The notes: generated by a model not told the origin, from the sequence alone. Positions 8,094 to 16,968 are shown, counted from the first letter of the stretch. The stretch is 64,000 nt of DNA from Pseudomonas sp. GCEP-101 (GCF_025133575.1 NZ_CP104011.1:4410965-4474964); one strand, 5' to 3'. A program made the numbers and translations.

Positions 8094-9134
8094 ATGTCCC
8101 CGCGTCTGCCCGCGTCCCGCCCTGGCCCTCGGATTCGCCGACGCTACCTGCTGCTGGCACTGGCCGTGCTGATCCTGGTGGTCGGCTGCCTGGCCGGTTT
8201 CATGGTGCTGGTGCCGCCGGCGCCCTACGCGCCCTTGCAGGGCGAGGACCCCACCCGGGTCACCCTCATGGCGCTGGGCGACCAGGGCAGCGGCGACCTG
8301 CAGCAATGGCGCGTGGCGGAGGGCATGGAGCGCGTCGCCGAAAGCGAAGGCGGGCTGAACATGGTCCTGCTGCTGGGCGACAATTTCTACGGCAAGGCCC
8401 TGAGCGGCGTCGGCGACCCGGCCTGGCAGCTCAAGTTCGAACGCGTCTACCACGGCCGCTGGCTCAGCCGCGTGCCGTTCTACGCGGTGCTGGGCAACCA
8501 CGATTACCCCGATTCCTCCGTCGTCGAGCTGGATTACGCCCGCCAGCACATGGGGTCGGGGCGCTGGCAGATGCCGGCGCCGTTCTACACCCGCGACTTT
8601 GGCGAAGTGGACGGGCGTCCGTTGCTGCGCGTGGTGTTCCTGGATACCAATGCCGATGGCGCCGGCCGCCAGCACCAGGCGGACTTCCTGCAGGAGGCCT
8701 TCGCCGCGCCCGGCCCGGCGCCGCTGTGGAAAATGGTGGTGGCGCACCACGCGCTGCGCAGCAGTGGCGGCAAGCACGGCGAGGACAGCGCCTTGCTGCA
8801 GCAATTGTTGCCAGCCATGCAGCGCAGTGGCGTGGATCTGTACCTGTCCGGCCATGAGCACAACCAGGAAGTCATCGTCCGCCCGGGCGAACCGGCCTGG
8901 CTGGTTTCCGGCGGCGGCGGCCAGACCCTGGACGGGCTCAAGCCCAGGGAACCGGCCGACGGCACGCTGTTCGCCGTCGAGCAGCACGGTTTCGCCCGGC
9001 TGGCCTTCACCGCGCAGGGCCTGCAACTGGCTTACTACGACCCGCAAGGCGCACGGGAGAAGGGCTTTACCTGGGCGCGTACCTGCCCGTGGATGGCCCA
9101 GGGCTGCCTGACGCCCGAGGACGGCGCGCAATAG
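8094..9134 (+). CDS. Membrane-anchored metallophosphoesterase (purple-acid-phosphatase-like)
   Basis: This 346-residue protein has an N-terminal transmembrane helix (about 19-40) and a calcineurin-like phosphoesterase domain. The metal-binding motifs are in order: GDQGSGD (62-68), GDNFY (95-99), GNHDY (134-138), AHHALRSSG (about 217-225) and SGHEHN. The order and the GNHDY/AHH forms resemble type 5 purple acid phosphatases, which hydrolyse phosphomonoesters at a dinuclear metal site. The helix suggests a periplasm-facing enzyme. It is divergent from the GT39 gene. Confidence 0.9.
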   Translation: MSPRLPASRPGPRIRRRYLLLALAVLILVVGCLAGFMVLVPPAPYAPLQGEDPTRVTLMALGDQGSGDLQQWRVAEGMERVAESEGGLNMVLLLGDNFYGKALSGVGDPAWQLKFERVYHGRWLSRVPFYAVLGNHDYPDSSVVELDYARQHMGSGRWQMPAPFYTRDFGEVDGRPLLRVVFLDTNADGAGRQHQADFLQEAFAAPGPAPLWKMVVAHHALRSSGGKHGEDSALLQQLLPAMQRSGVDLYLSGHEHNQEVIVRPGEPAWLVSGGGGQTLDGLKPREPADGTLFAVEQHGFARLAFTAQGLQLAYYDPQGAREKGFTWARTCPWMAQGCLTPEDGAQ

Positions 9135-9253
9135 GCGACGAACAGGGCCACTGGCCAGTAGTGGCGGCGCAGGGGATTTCGTTAGAATCCGGGACTTTTT
9201 GCGCGCAGGGACCGTGCGTAGCCTTCAGCGCGTGAGTCCTGCAGAGAATCCCC

Positions 9254-11326
9254 ATGCTTACCGGTAGCTACGATCCCGCCCTCGTCCTGATCTCGCTGTG
9301 CGTCGCCATGCTGGCGTCCTACACCGCCCTGGACCTGGCCGGCCGCATCGTCACGACCCGCGGCTGGCCGGTGCTGCTGTGGATCGGCGGGGGCGGGGTG
9401 GCCATGGGCATTGGCGTGTGGTCGATGCACTTCATCGGCATGCTCGCCTTCAGCCTGCCGATCCCGCTGGGCTACGACCTCACCCTGACGCTGCTGTCGC
9501 TGGCCATCGCCGTGCTCAGCTCGGGCTTCGCCCTGGCGCTGGTCAGCCAGGACCGCCTGCCGCTCTGGCAACTGGTCTGCGGCGCGCTGGCGATGGGCGC
9601 CGGGATCAGCAGCATGCACTACCTGGGCATGCACGCGATGCTGATGCAGCCGGGCATCGACTACGACCCGACCCTTTTCGGCCTGTCCCTGCTGATCGCC
9701 GTGGCCGCCTCCGGCGCCGCGCTGTGGATCGCCTTCCGCCTGCGCCACAACACCCCCTTTGTGCGCCTGGCCCGCGCCGGCGCTGCGCTGGTGATGGGCG
9801 TGGCCATCGTCGGCATGCACTACACCGGCATGGCCGCCGCGCGCTTCCCCCTGGGCAGCTTCTGCGGTGCCTCCCCCAGCGGGCTGAACAGCGACTGGCT
9901 GGCGCTGCTGATCATCATCGTCACCCTGGCGGTGATCGGCATCGCGCTGCTCACCTCGGTGCTCGACGCGCGCCTGGAATCGCGCACCGCGCAGCTCACC
10001 TCGTCGCTGGCGCTGGCCAACCAGGAGCTGACCCAGCTCGCCCTGCACGACAACCTCACGCGCCTGCCCAACCGCATCCTGCTGGAGGACCGCATCGAGC
10101 AGCTGATCGGCAAGGTGCAGCGCAGCGGCGGGCATTTCGCGCTGATGTTCCTTGATCTCGACGGCTTCAAGCCGGTCAACGACGCCTTCGGCCACCATGT
10201 CGGCGACCTGTTGCTCAAGGCCGTGGCCCAGCGCCTGCGCGACAGCCTGCGCAGCGAAGACACCGTGGCGCGGATCGGCGGCGACGAGTTCGTGGTGCTC
10301 GCCGAGCTGGCAGACGCCGAGGATGCGGTGACCCTCGCCGGCCAGCAGATCAGCCTGCTGGCCCAGCCGTTCCAGATCGCCGGGCAGGAACTGCGCATTG
10401 CCGCCAGCGTCGGCATCGTCGTCTACCCCGGCGATGGCGCCAGCCAGCAGGAACTGCTGCGCAACGCCGACGCGGCGATGTACCACGCCAAGGGCAACGG
10501 CAAGAACGGCTACAGCTTCTTCGAACAGTCGATGAACACCAACGCGCGCAACCACCTGCAACTGCTCCACGATTTGCGCGCGGCCCTGGAGCGCCGCGAG
10601 TTCACCCTGCATTACCAGCCCAAGTTCGCCGCCAGCGGCGAGCCGATCGGCGCCGAGGCGCTGTTGCGCTGGCAGCATCCGCAACGCGGTTTGCTGATGC
10701 CCGACACCTTCATCGCCCTGGCCGAGCGCACCGGGTTGATCATTCCCATCGGCGACTGGGTGCTGGACGAAGCCTGCCGGCAGATGCGCCAGTGGTACCT
10801 GCAGGGCCGCGAGAGCTGGCGGGTGGCGGTGAACCTCTCGGCCCTGCAGTTCTGCCATGCCGCGCTGGTGCAGTCGGTGGCCGACGCGCTGGCGCGCCAC
10901 CAGTTGCCGGCGCGCTGCCTGACCCTGGAGATCACTGAGACCACCGCCATGCGCGATGCCGACTCCAGCCTGGAAATCCTCGGCAGGTTGTCGCAGATGG
11001 GGGTGGACCTCTCCATCGACGACTTCGGCACCGGCTACTCCAGCCTGCTGTACTTGAAGCGCCTGCCGGCCAACGAGCTGAAGATCGACCGCGGCTTCGT
11101 CCGCGACCTGGAGCAGGACAGCGACGATGCCGCCATCGTCTCGGCCATCGTTGCCCTGGGCCAGGCGCTGGACCTGCGGATTGTCGCCGAGGGGGTGGAA
11201 ACCTCCGGCCAGCAGCACTTCCTCACGCGCCTGGGGTGCGATTCGCTGCAGGGCTTCCTGCTCGGCAAGCCGGTGCCGGCCGAGCAACTGATCGAACGTC
11301 TCGGCGCGCCGGCGGGCGCCTCCTAG
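9254..11326 (+). CDS. MHYT-GGDEF-EAL cyclic-di-GMP protein (MucR-like)
   Basis: This 690-residue membrane protein begins with a seven-helix MHYT sensor with three copies of the motif (MHF at 58, MHY at 121, MHYTGM at 188), thought to bind copper and a diatomic gas. It continues with a GGDEF domain holding an intact GGDEF (342-346) and an inhibitory RSED I-site (333-336), and an EAL domain with EAL (468-470), DDFGTGYSSL and VAEGVET intact. Both diguanylate cyclase and phosphodiesterase activities are therefore possible. In P. aeruginosa the two such proteins are MucR (GGDEF) and NbdA (degenerate AGDEF); the intact GGDEF fits MucR better. Orthology is inferred. Confidence 0.9.
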   Translation: MLTGSYDPALVLISLCVAMLASYTALDLAGRIVTTRGWPVLLWIGGGGVAMGIGVWSMHFIGMLAFSLPIPLGYDLTLTLLSLAIAVLSSGFALALVSQDRLPLWQLVCGALAMGAGISSMHYLGMHAMLMQPGIDYDPTLFGLSLLIAVAASGAALWIAFRLRHNTPFVRLARAGAALVMGVAIVGMHYTGMAAARFPLGSFCGASPSGLNSDWLALLIIIVTLAVIGIALLTSVLDARLESRTAQLTSSLALANQELTQLALHDNLTRLPNRILLEDRIEQLIGKVQRSGGHFALMFLDLDGFKPVNDAFGHHVGDLLLKAVAQRLRDSLRSEDTVARIGGDEFVVLAELADAEDAVTLAGQQISLLAQPFQIAGQELRIAASVGIVVYPGDGASQQELLRNADAAMYHAKGNGKNGYSFFEQSMNTNARNHLQLLHDLRAALERREFTLHYQPKFAASGEPIGAEALLRWQHPQRGLLMPDTFIALAERTGLIIPIGDWVLDEACRQMRQWYLQGRESWRVAVNLSALQFCHAALVQSVADALARHQLPARCLTLEITETTAMRDADSSLEILGRLSQMGVDLSIDDFGTGYSSLLYLKRLPANELKIDRGFVRDLEQDSDDAAIVSAIVALGQALDLRIVAEGVETSGQQHFLTRLGCDSLQGFLLGKPVPAEQLIERLGAPAGAS

Positions 11327-12189
11327 TCCGCCGGTGTGACGGCCGCCAGCTGCGTGCACAGCGCACGCAACTGCTCGCACAGGCTGCGCCCGGCGCTGCC
11401 CAGCTCCGGACGCGCATACAGCGCCAGCTCCAGCCCCTCGATGGGCGCGAAGCCGTCGCGCACGGTGAGTACCCGATGACCTTCGTGACGCCCGCGCAAG
11501 GGCAGCAGGCTGACGCCCATGCCCGCCGCCACCGCCGCCGACAGGCTCGCCAGGCTGGCGCTGCTGTAGCTGATGCGCCAGCGTCGGCCGCCGGCCTCCA
11601 GGGCGTGGATCATTTCCTGGCGATACAGCGCACCCAGGGGGAATACCACCAGCGGCAGCGGGTCGCGTGCGGCAGCCGGCGTGGCGGCACTGTCCTGCCA
11701 GGCCAGGGGTTCGGGCCAGTGGGCGAGGCAATCGCTGTCCGCGCCCCATTGCTTGACCAGCGCCAGGTCCAGCTCGCCGCTGCGGTACTGGCGCAGCAGC
11801 TCCTGGCTGAGCCCGCTGGAAACCTCCAGGCGCAAGCGTGGACGTTCGGCGCTGAAGGCCGCCAGCAGCGGCATCATCCGTTCGCCGGCGAAGTCTTCCG
11901 GCATCCCCAGGCGCAGCACGCCTTCGCTGTGCTCGCTGCTCAGCGCCTCGCGCGCCTGGGAGCCGAGTTCGAGGATGCGCCGCGCATAGCCGAGCAACCG
12001 CTCGCCCTGTTCGGTGGGCAGCACCTGGCGCTGGCTGCGGTCCAGCAGGCGGCAGCCCAGGCTCTGTTCCAGCCGCAGGATCTGCTGGCTGACGGTGGAC
12101 TGGGTGAGGTGCAGCAGGTCGGCGGCGCGGGTGAAGTTGCCGGCATCCACCACCATCACGAAGCTGCGCAATAGGTTGGGGTCAAGCAT
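11323..12189 (-). CDS. LysR family transcriptional regulator
   Basis: This 288-residue LysR regulator has its HTH at residues 5-62 (LRSFVMVVDAGNFTRAADLL, STVSQQILRLEQSLG) and an effector domain in which SLLPLRG is visible. The ATG at 12187-12189, with GGGA six bases upstream, is preferred over a GTG four codons earlier. Its stop codon shares the CTAG tetranucleotide with the stop of the convergent MHYT gene. It is divergent from the ankyrin/deaminase/MFS operon and probably controls it. Confidence 0.9.
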   Translation of the reverse strand: MLDPNLLRSFVMVVDAGNFTRAADLLHLTQSTVSQQILRLEQSLGCRLLDRSQRQVLPTEQGERLLGYARRILELGSQAREALSSEHSEGVLRLGMPEDFAGERMMPLLAAFSAERPRLRLEVSSGLSQELLRQYRSGELDLALVKQWGADSDCLAHWPEPLAWQDSAATPAAARDPLPLVVFPLGALYRQEMIHALEAGGRRWRISYSSASLASLSAAVAAGMGVSLLPLRGRHEGHRVLTVRDGFAPIEGLELALYARPELGSAGRSLCEQLRALCTQLAAVTPAD

Positions 12190-12209
12190 TTCGATTCCCA
12201 CTGGAAGTC

Positions 12210-12239
12210 ATGTTTCTATTTAATTTCAGCATAGAACAT
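12210..12239. promoter_or_regulatory. Imperfect dyad in LysR/ankyrin divergent promoter
   Basis: ATGTTTCTA at 12210-12218 and TAGAACAT at 12232-12239 form an imperfect inverted repeat in AT-rich DNA between the divergent LysR gene and the ankyrin operon. It is a candidate binding site for the LysR protein; inferred from symmetry and position only. Confidence 0.4.
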
Positions 12240-12309
12240 CCCTTCGTCATACTGCGGGCCATTGACTGCACCTGAGTCGAGGTACCACAGCCATCGCGGG
12301 GGAGCGCCC

Positions 12310-12963
12310 ATGGACATACCGACCGAACAGGCCGAACCGACCATCCAGACCGAGGACGTGCGCAGCCGCGCCGCCGCCGACGCCCTGCTGAAGGCCGCGG
12401 GCAGCGGCCGTGACAGCGAGGTCGCGGCGCTGCTGGCGCGCGGTGTTCCCGTGGATGTCACCGACGCCCAGGGCAACACGCCGCTGCTGCTGGCCACCGC
12501 GCAGGATCGCCTGGCGGTGGCACGGCTGCTGGTCGCCGCCGGCGCCGACGTCAACCGGCAGAACCGCATCCACGACAGCGCCTACCTGCTGGCCGGCGCC
12601 GAAGGGCGACTGGGCATCCTCCAGCTGACCCTGGCCCACGGCGCCGACCTGCGCAGCACCAACCGCTATGGCGGCACGGCGCTGATCCCGGCCTGCGAGC
12701 GCGGCCATGTGGACGTGGTGGCGGCGCTGCTGAAAGCCGGCGTCGATCCCGATCACGTCAACAAGCTGGGCTGGACCGGGCTGCTCGAAGCCATCCTGCT
12801 CAGCGACGGCGGCCCGCGTCACCAGGCCATCGTCAAACAACTCATCGAAGCCGGGGCGAACCTGAACCTGGCCGACCACGACGGCGTCACGCCGCTGCAA
12901 CACGCCCGCCAGCGCAACCAGACCACCATCGCCAGGATGCTGGAAGCCGCCGGCGCGCATTGA
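12310..12963 (+). CDS. Ankyrin-repeat protein
   Basis: This 217-residue protein, with no signal peptide, is built almost entirely of about five ankyrin repeats. Recognisable units include DAQGNTPLLLATAQDRLAVA, GTALIPACERGHVDVVAALL and HDGVTPLQHARQRN. Such proteins act as protein-binding scaffolds. GGGGGAGCG precedes the ATG at 12310; a longer frame upstream lacks a ribosome site. It is first of three co-directional genes with a deaminase and an MFS transporter, which suggests a shared metabolic or protective role that is not yet defined. Confidence 0.85.
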   Translation: MDIPTEQAEPTIQTEDVRSRAAADALLKAAGSGRDSEVAALLARGVPVDVTDAQGNTPLLLATAQDRLAVARLLVAAGADVNRQNRIHDSAYLLAGAEGRLGILQLTLAHGADLRSTNRYGGTALIPACERGHVDVVAALLKAGVDPDHVNKLGWTGLLEAILLSDGGPRHQAIVKQLIEAGANLNLADHDGVTPLQHARQRNQTTIARMLEAAGAH

Positions 12964-12980
12964 TCCACTGGAAAACTGCC

Positions 12981-13436
12981 ATGTCACACGAAGTCTTCAT
13001 GCGCGAGGCCCTGCAACTGGCCCGCGACAACATCGAGGCCGGCGGCCGCCCGTTCGGCGCCCTCGTGGTCAAGGACGGCCGGGTGATCGCCCGCGCCGCC
13101 AATTCGATCCACCTCGATGCCGACCCCACCGCCCACGCCGAGCTGCTGGCGATCCGCCGAGCCTCGGCGCACCTGGCGTCGCCGCGCCTGGAGGGCTGCG
13201 TGATCTACGCCAGCGGCCATCCGTGCCCCATGTGCCTGGCGGCCATGCACCTGTGCGGCGTGGCGGGCGCGTACTTCGCCTATTCCAACGACGATGGCGA
13301 GCCGTTCGGGCTGTCGACGGCCGCCGTCTACCAGCAGATGACCCAGCCGCCGCAATGGCAGGCTCTGCCGCTGCTTGCCCTGCGCCCCAGCGGCGAGGAC
13401 GGGTTGTACGAGCGCTGGCAGGAGCGGCGCTCGTGA
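12981..13436 (+). CDS. Nucleoside/guanine-type cytidine-deaminase-fold deaminase
   Basis: This 151-residue zinc deaminase has the HAE motif (52-54, catalytic Glu54) and PCPMC (81-85) of the cytidine/deoxycytidylate deaminase superfamily. The HAELLAIRRA and ASGHPCPMCLAAMH context is closer to guanine deaminase and TadA-like nucleoside deaminases than to cytidine deaminase. It lies 17 bases after the ankyrin gene and overlaps the transporter gene by four bases, so transport and deamination of a nucleobase-like compound is plausible. The exact substrate is unknown. Confidence 0.85.
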   Translation: MSHEVFMREALQLARDNIEAGGRPFGALVVKDGRVIARAANSIHLDADPTAHAELLAIRRASAHLASPRLEGCVIYASGHPCPMCLAAMHLCGVAGAYFAYSNDDGEPFGLSTAAVYQQMTQPPQWQALPLLALRPSGEDGLYERWQERRS

Positions 13437-14653
13437 GTCGCGGTACAGCCGTGCCCGCGCAGGGCGAGGCGGCGGAGCGGAGCCACTCCGCCGGCTGGGT
13501 CGGCCTGCTGGTGATCGTTGCGCTGGGCATCAACCTGCGACCGATCCTCACCTCCATCGGCCCGCTGCTGGCCGATATCCACGACGCCACCGGCCTGGGC
13601 TTCCAGGGCTTGTCGATGCTCACCGTACTGCCGGTGCTGTGCATGGGCCTGTTCGCGCTGGGCCTGCCGTGGCTCGGCCCGCGCCTGGGGGAGAGCCGGG
13701 GCATGGTGGTCGGCCTGCTGGCCATCGGCGCGGCGTGCTTCTGGCGGCTGCTGCTGGACAGCGGCGTCGCCCTGATCGCCAGCGCGGTGCTCGCAGGCTG
13801 CGGCGTGGCGGTGATCCAGGCGTTCGTGCCGGGTGTGATCAAGCGCTGGTTCCCGCACAAGGTGCCGTCCGCCATGGGCCTGTATTCGGCGTCGCTGATG
13901 GCCGGCGGCGGGAGCGCCGCGGTGCTGGCGCCGGTAGTGTCGGCACACTTCCAGCGCTGGCAGGATGGCCTGGGCGCCTGGCTGCTGCTGGCGGTCGTCG
14001 GCCTGCTGCTGTGGACCGTGGCGCGCCCGCGGGAGGTACCGGTCGCCGCGGCGCCCCGGCAGAAGGCGCAGCACTACTTCGGCAGCCGCCGCGCTTGGCT
14101 GCTGGCCTTGTACTTCGGCCTCATCAATGGCGGCTACACCAGCATGGTGGCCTGGCTGCCGGTGTATTACCGCCAGCTGGGCTGGACGGCCCAGGCCAGC
14201 GGCCAGTTGATCGGCCTGATGACCATTTTCCAGGTGATCGCCGCGCTGAGCATTCCGCTGCTGATCCGCCGCTCCCTGGACCGCCGGGGCTGGCTGTGCC
14301 TGTGCCTGCTGATCCAGCTCGCCGGCTTCGCCGGGCTTATCGCCGCGCCGCTGCACCTGCCGGGCCTCTGGGTAGCGATGATCGGTTACGGCCTGGGCGC
14401 CTGCTTCGCCCTGAGCCTGACGCTGACCCTCGACCACCTCGCCGATGCCGGCGCCGCCGGGCGCCTGGCGGCGTTCGTGCAGGGCGTCGGCTTCATCGTC
14501 ACCGGCATCGTGCCCTGGATCACCGGCGCACTGCGCGACAGCACCGGTAGCTTCCAGGCGTCGTGGGTCCTGCTGGCGGTGTCGGTGGTGTTGATGCTGG
14601 GCGTGACGTTGCGCTTCTCGCCCAAGGGGTATGCGCAGGCGATGCAGCGGTAG
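13433..14653 (+). CDS. MFS transporter, CynX/NimT family
   Basis: This 406-residue transporter has about twelve hydrophobic helices and the family signature INLRPILTSIGPLL near residue 32, typical of the cyanate/2-nitroimidazole (CynX/NimT) group. Further motifs are GVAVIQAFVPGVIKRWFP and MGLYSASLMAGG. Translation starts at a GTG that overlaps the stop of the deaminase gene, with GGAG nearby, showing tight coupling. The substrate is probably a small compound linked to the upstream deaminase; direction of transport is uncertain. Confidence 0.9.
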   Translation: MSRGTAVPAQGEAAERSHSAGWVGLLVIVALGINLRPILTSIGPLLADIHDATGLGFQGLSMLTVLPVLCMGLFALGLPWLGPRLGESRGMVVGLLAIGAACFWRLLLDSGVALIASAVLAGCGVAVIQAFVPGVIKRWFPHKVPSAMGLYSASLMAGGGSAAVLAPVVSAHFQRWQDGLGAWLLLAVVGLLLWTVARPREVPVAAAPRQKAQHYFGSRRAWLLALYFGLINGGYTSMVAWLPVYYRQLGWTAQASGQLIGLMTIFQVIAALSIPLLIRRSLDRRGWLCLCLLIQLAGFAGLIAAPLHLPGLWVAMIGYGLGACFALSLTLTLDHLADAGAAGRLAAFVQGVGFIVTGIVPWITGALRDSTGSFQASWVLLAVSVVLMLGVTLRFSPKGYAQAMQR

Positions 14654-14670
14654 CGGGGGCGTTTGCGGAT

Positions 14671-14736
14671 GCCCATCGCGGACGGCGTCCGCTCCTGCGC
14701 AGGTCTTGACGTAGGAGCGGACGCCGTCCGCAATCG
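14671..14736. repeat. REP-like inverted repeat
   Basis: The arms GCGGACGGCGTCCGCTCCT and AGGAGCGGACGCCGTCCGC face each other after the MFS gene. This is a variant of the genus-wide REP family and could act as a transcription or mRNA-stability barrier. Confidence 0.75.
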
Positions 14737-14755
14737 TTTCAGGCGCGTGGTGCGG

Positions 14756-14956
14756 TCAGACCGAGGTGGCGAGGTAGATGCGGTAGGTGATGATCGACAG
14801 CATGCTCAGCGTGCCGACCCACATCAGGAACACGCCCACCGGGCGATGACGGACGGTGAAGCCGATGCCCAGCATGAACATCCCGAAGACGATGATGGCG
14901 AGGGTAACGAAGACCGAGGTGGGGTCCAGGGGGATGAAATGGGCGCTGGGGTCCAT
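14756..14956 (-). CDS. Small two-helix membrane protein
   Basis: This 66-residue protein has two hydrophobic helices (SVFVTLAIIVFGMFMLGIGF and GVFLMWVGTLSMLSIITYRIYL) separated by a short basic turn (TVRHRPV). AAGGAA lies upstream of the ATG. The family is unrecognised; composition and ribosome site support a real gene. Confidence 0.65.
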   Translation of the reverse strand: MDPSAHFIPLDPTSVFVTLAIIVFGMFMLGIGFTVRHRPVGVFLMWVGTLSMLSIITYRIYLATSV

Positions 14957-15073
14957 GGCAATTCCTTGTCTGAAAGGTCCGATATAGAAAGTCTAGGCCA
15001 GGCCAGGACCGAACTCCTTTGATCCCTGGCAATTCGCTGCGGATGATAACGGCGCAGGGCGCCAGGCCCAAGT

Positions 15074-15268
15074 TCAGGTCCTCATCAGGTGCCTGCCCTT
15101 GCCGGTGAGGATGAGCTGCAGGCCGCGCAGTTCGACGAAACCCAGGTGCACCAGCAACTGCTTGAGCCGGGGGTGGATGACATCGCCGCGGCGTACCGCG
15201 TGGAGCAGCTGACAGAGTTCCGCGTCACTGGATGGGGATGGACTTCCCTCGACCTTCTCGTTGAACAC
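15074..15268 (-). CDS. Small hypothetical protein, possible winged-helix fragment
   Basis: This 64-residue frame starts at a GTG with GGGAAG about eight bases upstream. The sequence LKQLLVHLGFVELRGLQLILTGKGRHLMRT resembles the last helix and wing of small winged-helix proteins, but the first helices are not convincing. It may be a real small gene or the remnant of a larger one. Confidence 0.45.
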   Translation of the reverse strand: MFNEKVEGSPSPSSDAELCQLLHAVRRGDVIHPRLKQLLVHLGFVELRGLQLILTGKGRHLMRT

Positions 15269-15459
15269 CGGTCGGACTTCCCTGATTTCTTATGTCAGCG
15301 AATTCTGAATCTGAACCAGAGTCAGCTTATTACCATTTGCTATCGGAAAATACTGATAGATATCTAGGTTTCTGACAGATTCTTCAGCCTTTTCCTGAGG
15401 TTTAGGAGTTCCCACGTCGATCGAGGCTGGCAGCGCAATCGCCATGAAACGCGCGCCAT
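15269..15459. other. AT-rich intergenic segment with weak ORF
   Basis: The stretch between the small GTG gene and the oprN terminator is visibly AT-richer than its surroundings. On the minus strand it can be read as a 51-residue frame (15290-15445) ending NGNKLTLVQIQNSLT, without a good ribosome site. No family match was recognised; it may be an insertion remnant or a regulatory region. Confidence 0.3.
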
Positions 15460-15499
15460 AAAAAAGCCCCACGGTCCGGAGCGTCAGACCGCAGGGCCA
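15460..15499 (-). terminator. Terminator of mexEF-oprN
   Basis: On the minus strand, GCCCTGCGGTC and GACCGTGGGGC (two G-T wobbles) form a hairpin followed by a run of six T, 33 bases after the oprN stop. It is a typical intrinsic terminator for the efflux operon. Confidence 0.8.
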
Positions 15500-15531
15500 A
15501 GGTCGAGAGAATCCCGACCGGGGAGGATCGA

Positions 15532-16968
15532 TCAGGCCGCGGGTGTCGGCTGCCAGCCGCCGCCCAGGGCCTTGTAGATCGCCACGATGCCGCGATACAC
15601 GTCCACTTCCGCCAGGGCCTGGGCGTCCTCGGCGGCCAGCTGTTCGCGCTCGGCGTCCAGCAGGTTGAGGAAGTCCACGGTGCCCTCGCGGTATTGCAGG
15701 CCGGCTTGTTGCGCGGCGTTGCGGCTGGCTTCGGACTGGCGCACCAGCGACACCAGGCGCTGCTGCCGCTTGCCATAGTCGCTGAAGGCGTTCGACGACT
15801 CTTCCAGGGCCAGCAGGACCTGCTGCTCGTAGGTCGCCAGGGCGCCATCGGCGTCGGCCTTGGCGGCGCGCAGGCGAGCCCGCACGCTGCCCAGGTCGAA
15901 GGCCGCCCAGGTGATGCTCGGGGCCACGCCCCAGGCGCTGGCGGCGGACGAGCCGATCTGCGAACCACGCCCGGCGGTGTAGCCGAGGAAGCCGCCGAGG
16001 CTGACTTTCGGGAACAGGTCGGCGGTGGCCACGCCCACGTCCGCGGTAGCGGCAGCCAGGCGGCGTTCGGCGGAGGCGACGTCCGGCCGGCGACGCAGCA
16101 GCTCGCCGGGGTCGCCAATGGGCAGGGCCTTGGCGATGGCCGGCAGTTTCTTCGGCGACAGGTCCACGCTCAGCGCGTCCGGGCGCTGGCCGAGGAGGGT
16201 GGCGATGCGGTTGCGCTGGCGCACTTCCTCGGCCTGCAATTGCGGCACGCTGGCTTCGGTGGAGGCCAGGCGCGCTTCGGCGCGCTGCACGTCCAGCTCG
16301 CTGCCGACGCCGGCGTCGCGCAGCTGGATGGTCAGGTCGCGGGATTCGCGCTGGTTCTCCAGGTTGCTCCTGGCGATGCTCTCGCGCAGTTGAGCGCCGC
16401 GCAGCTGACCGTAGGCATCGGCCAGCTCGGCGATCAGGCTCACCTGCAACTGCTGCAGGTCGGCGACGATGGCCTCGCTCTGTGCGTCGCTGGATTCCAG
16501 CTGGCGACGCACGCGGCCGAACAGGTCGACTTCCCAGATCATGTCCAGACCCAGGTCGTAGCGCTCCTGGTTGACCCGGTCGTCGGTCTGGCCGGGCACC
16601 TGGCCCTTGCCGACCTGGCCTTCGGCGCGGCTGGTGACCGTGGGGAAGCGGTCATTGGCCACGTCGTCGCGGATCGCCCGCGATGCCAGCACGCGGGCAT
16701 AGGCCACGCGCAGCTCGCGGTTTTCCTTCAGCGCCTGGTCGACCAGCTGGGTCAGCACCGGGTCGTCGAACTGCTTCCACCAGGCGTCCTCGAAGCGGCT
16801 GCGGTCGTAGTCATTGGCCTGGGCATTGCTGTCCAGGTGCGCCGGCGCGGTGTCCGGCTTCTGGTAGTCGGGGCCGACCATGCACGCGCTGAGGGCCAGC
16901 GCGAGCAGGGTGGGGACGAACAGTTTCACGGCACTCTTGCTCATAGCATTGATGGTGATGACGCTCAT
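15532..16968 (-). CDS. oprN: Outer-membrane efflux channel OprN
   Basis: This 478-residue protein is a TolC-type outer-membrane factor, last gene of mexEF-oprN. A lipoprotein signal ends at LALSAC (Cys29). The body has the two repeated halves of the family, and segments such as RSRFEDAWWKQFDDP, ERYDLGLDMIWEVDLFGR and QLRDAGVGSELDVQRAEARL closely match OprN of P. aeruginosa as I recall it. The start ATG overlaps the mexF stop as ATGA; a second ATG eight codons later is possible. It forms the exit duct for the MexEF pump. Confidence 0.95.
   Translation of the reverse strand: MSVITINAMSKSAVKLFVPTLLALALSACMVGPDYQKPDTAPAHLDSNAQANDYDRSRFEDAWWKQFDDPVLTQLVDQALKENRELRVAYARVLASRAIRDDVANDRFPTVTSRAEGQVGKGQVPGQTDDRVNQERYDLGLDMIWEVDLFGRVRRQLESSDAQSEAIVADLQQLQVSLIAELADAYGQLRGAQLRESIARSNLENQRESRDLTIQLRDAGVGSELDVQRAEARLASTEASVPQLQAEEVRQRNRIATLLGQRPDALSVDLSPKKLPAIAKALPIGDPGELLRRRPDVASAERRLAAATADVGVATADLFPKVSLGGFLGYTAGRGSQIGSSAASAWGVAPSITWAAFDLGSVRARLRAAKADADGALATYEQQVLLALEESSNAFSDYGKRQQRLVSLVRQSEASRNAAQQAGLQYREGTVDFLNLLDAEREQLAAEDAQALAEVDVYRGIVAIYKALGGGWQPTPAA

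Noticed and set aside
9182..11749. 855-codon frame opposite the MHYT-GGDEF-EAL gene
   Set aside because: Antisense shadow that spans the ends of two real genes and has no recognisable domain.
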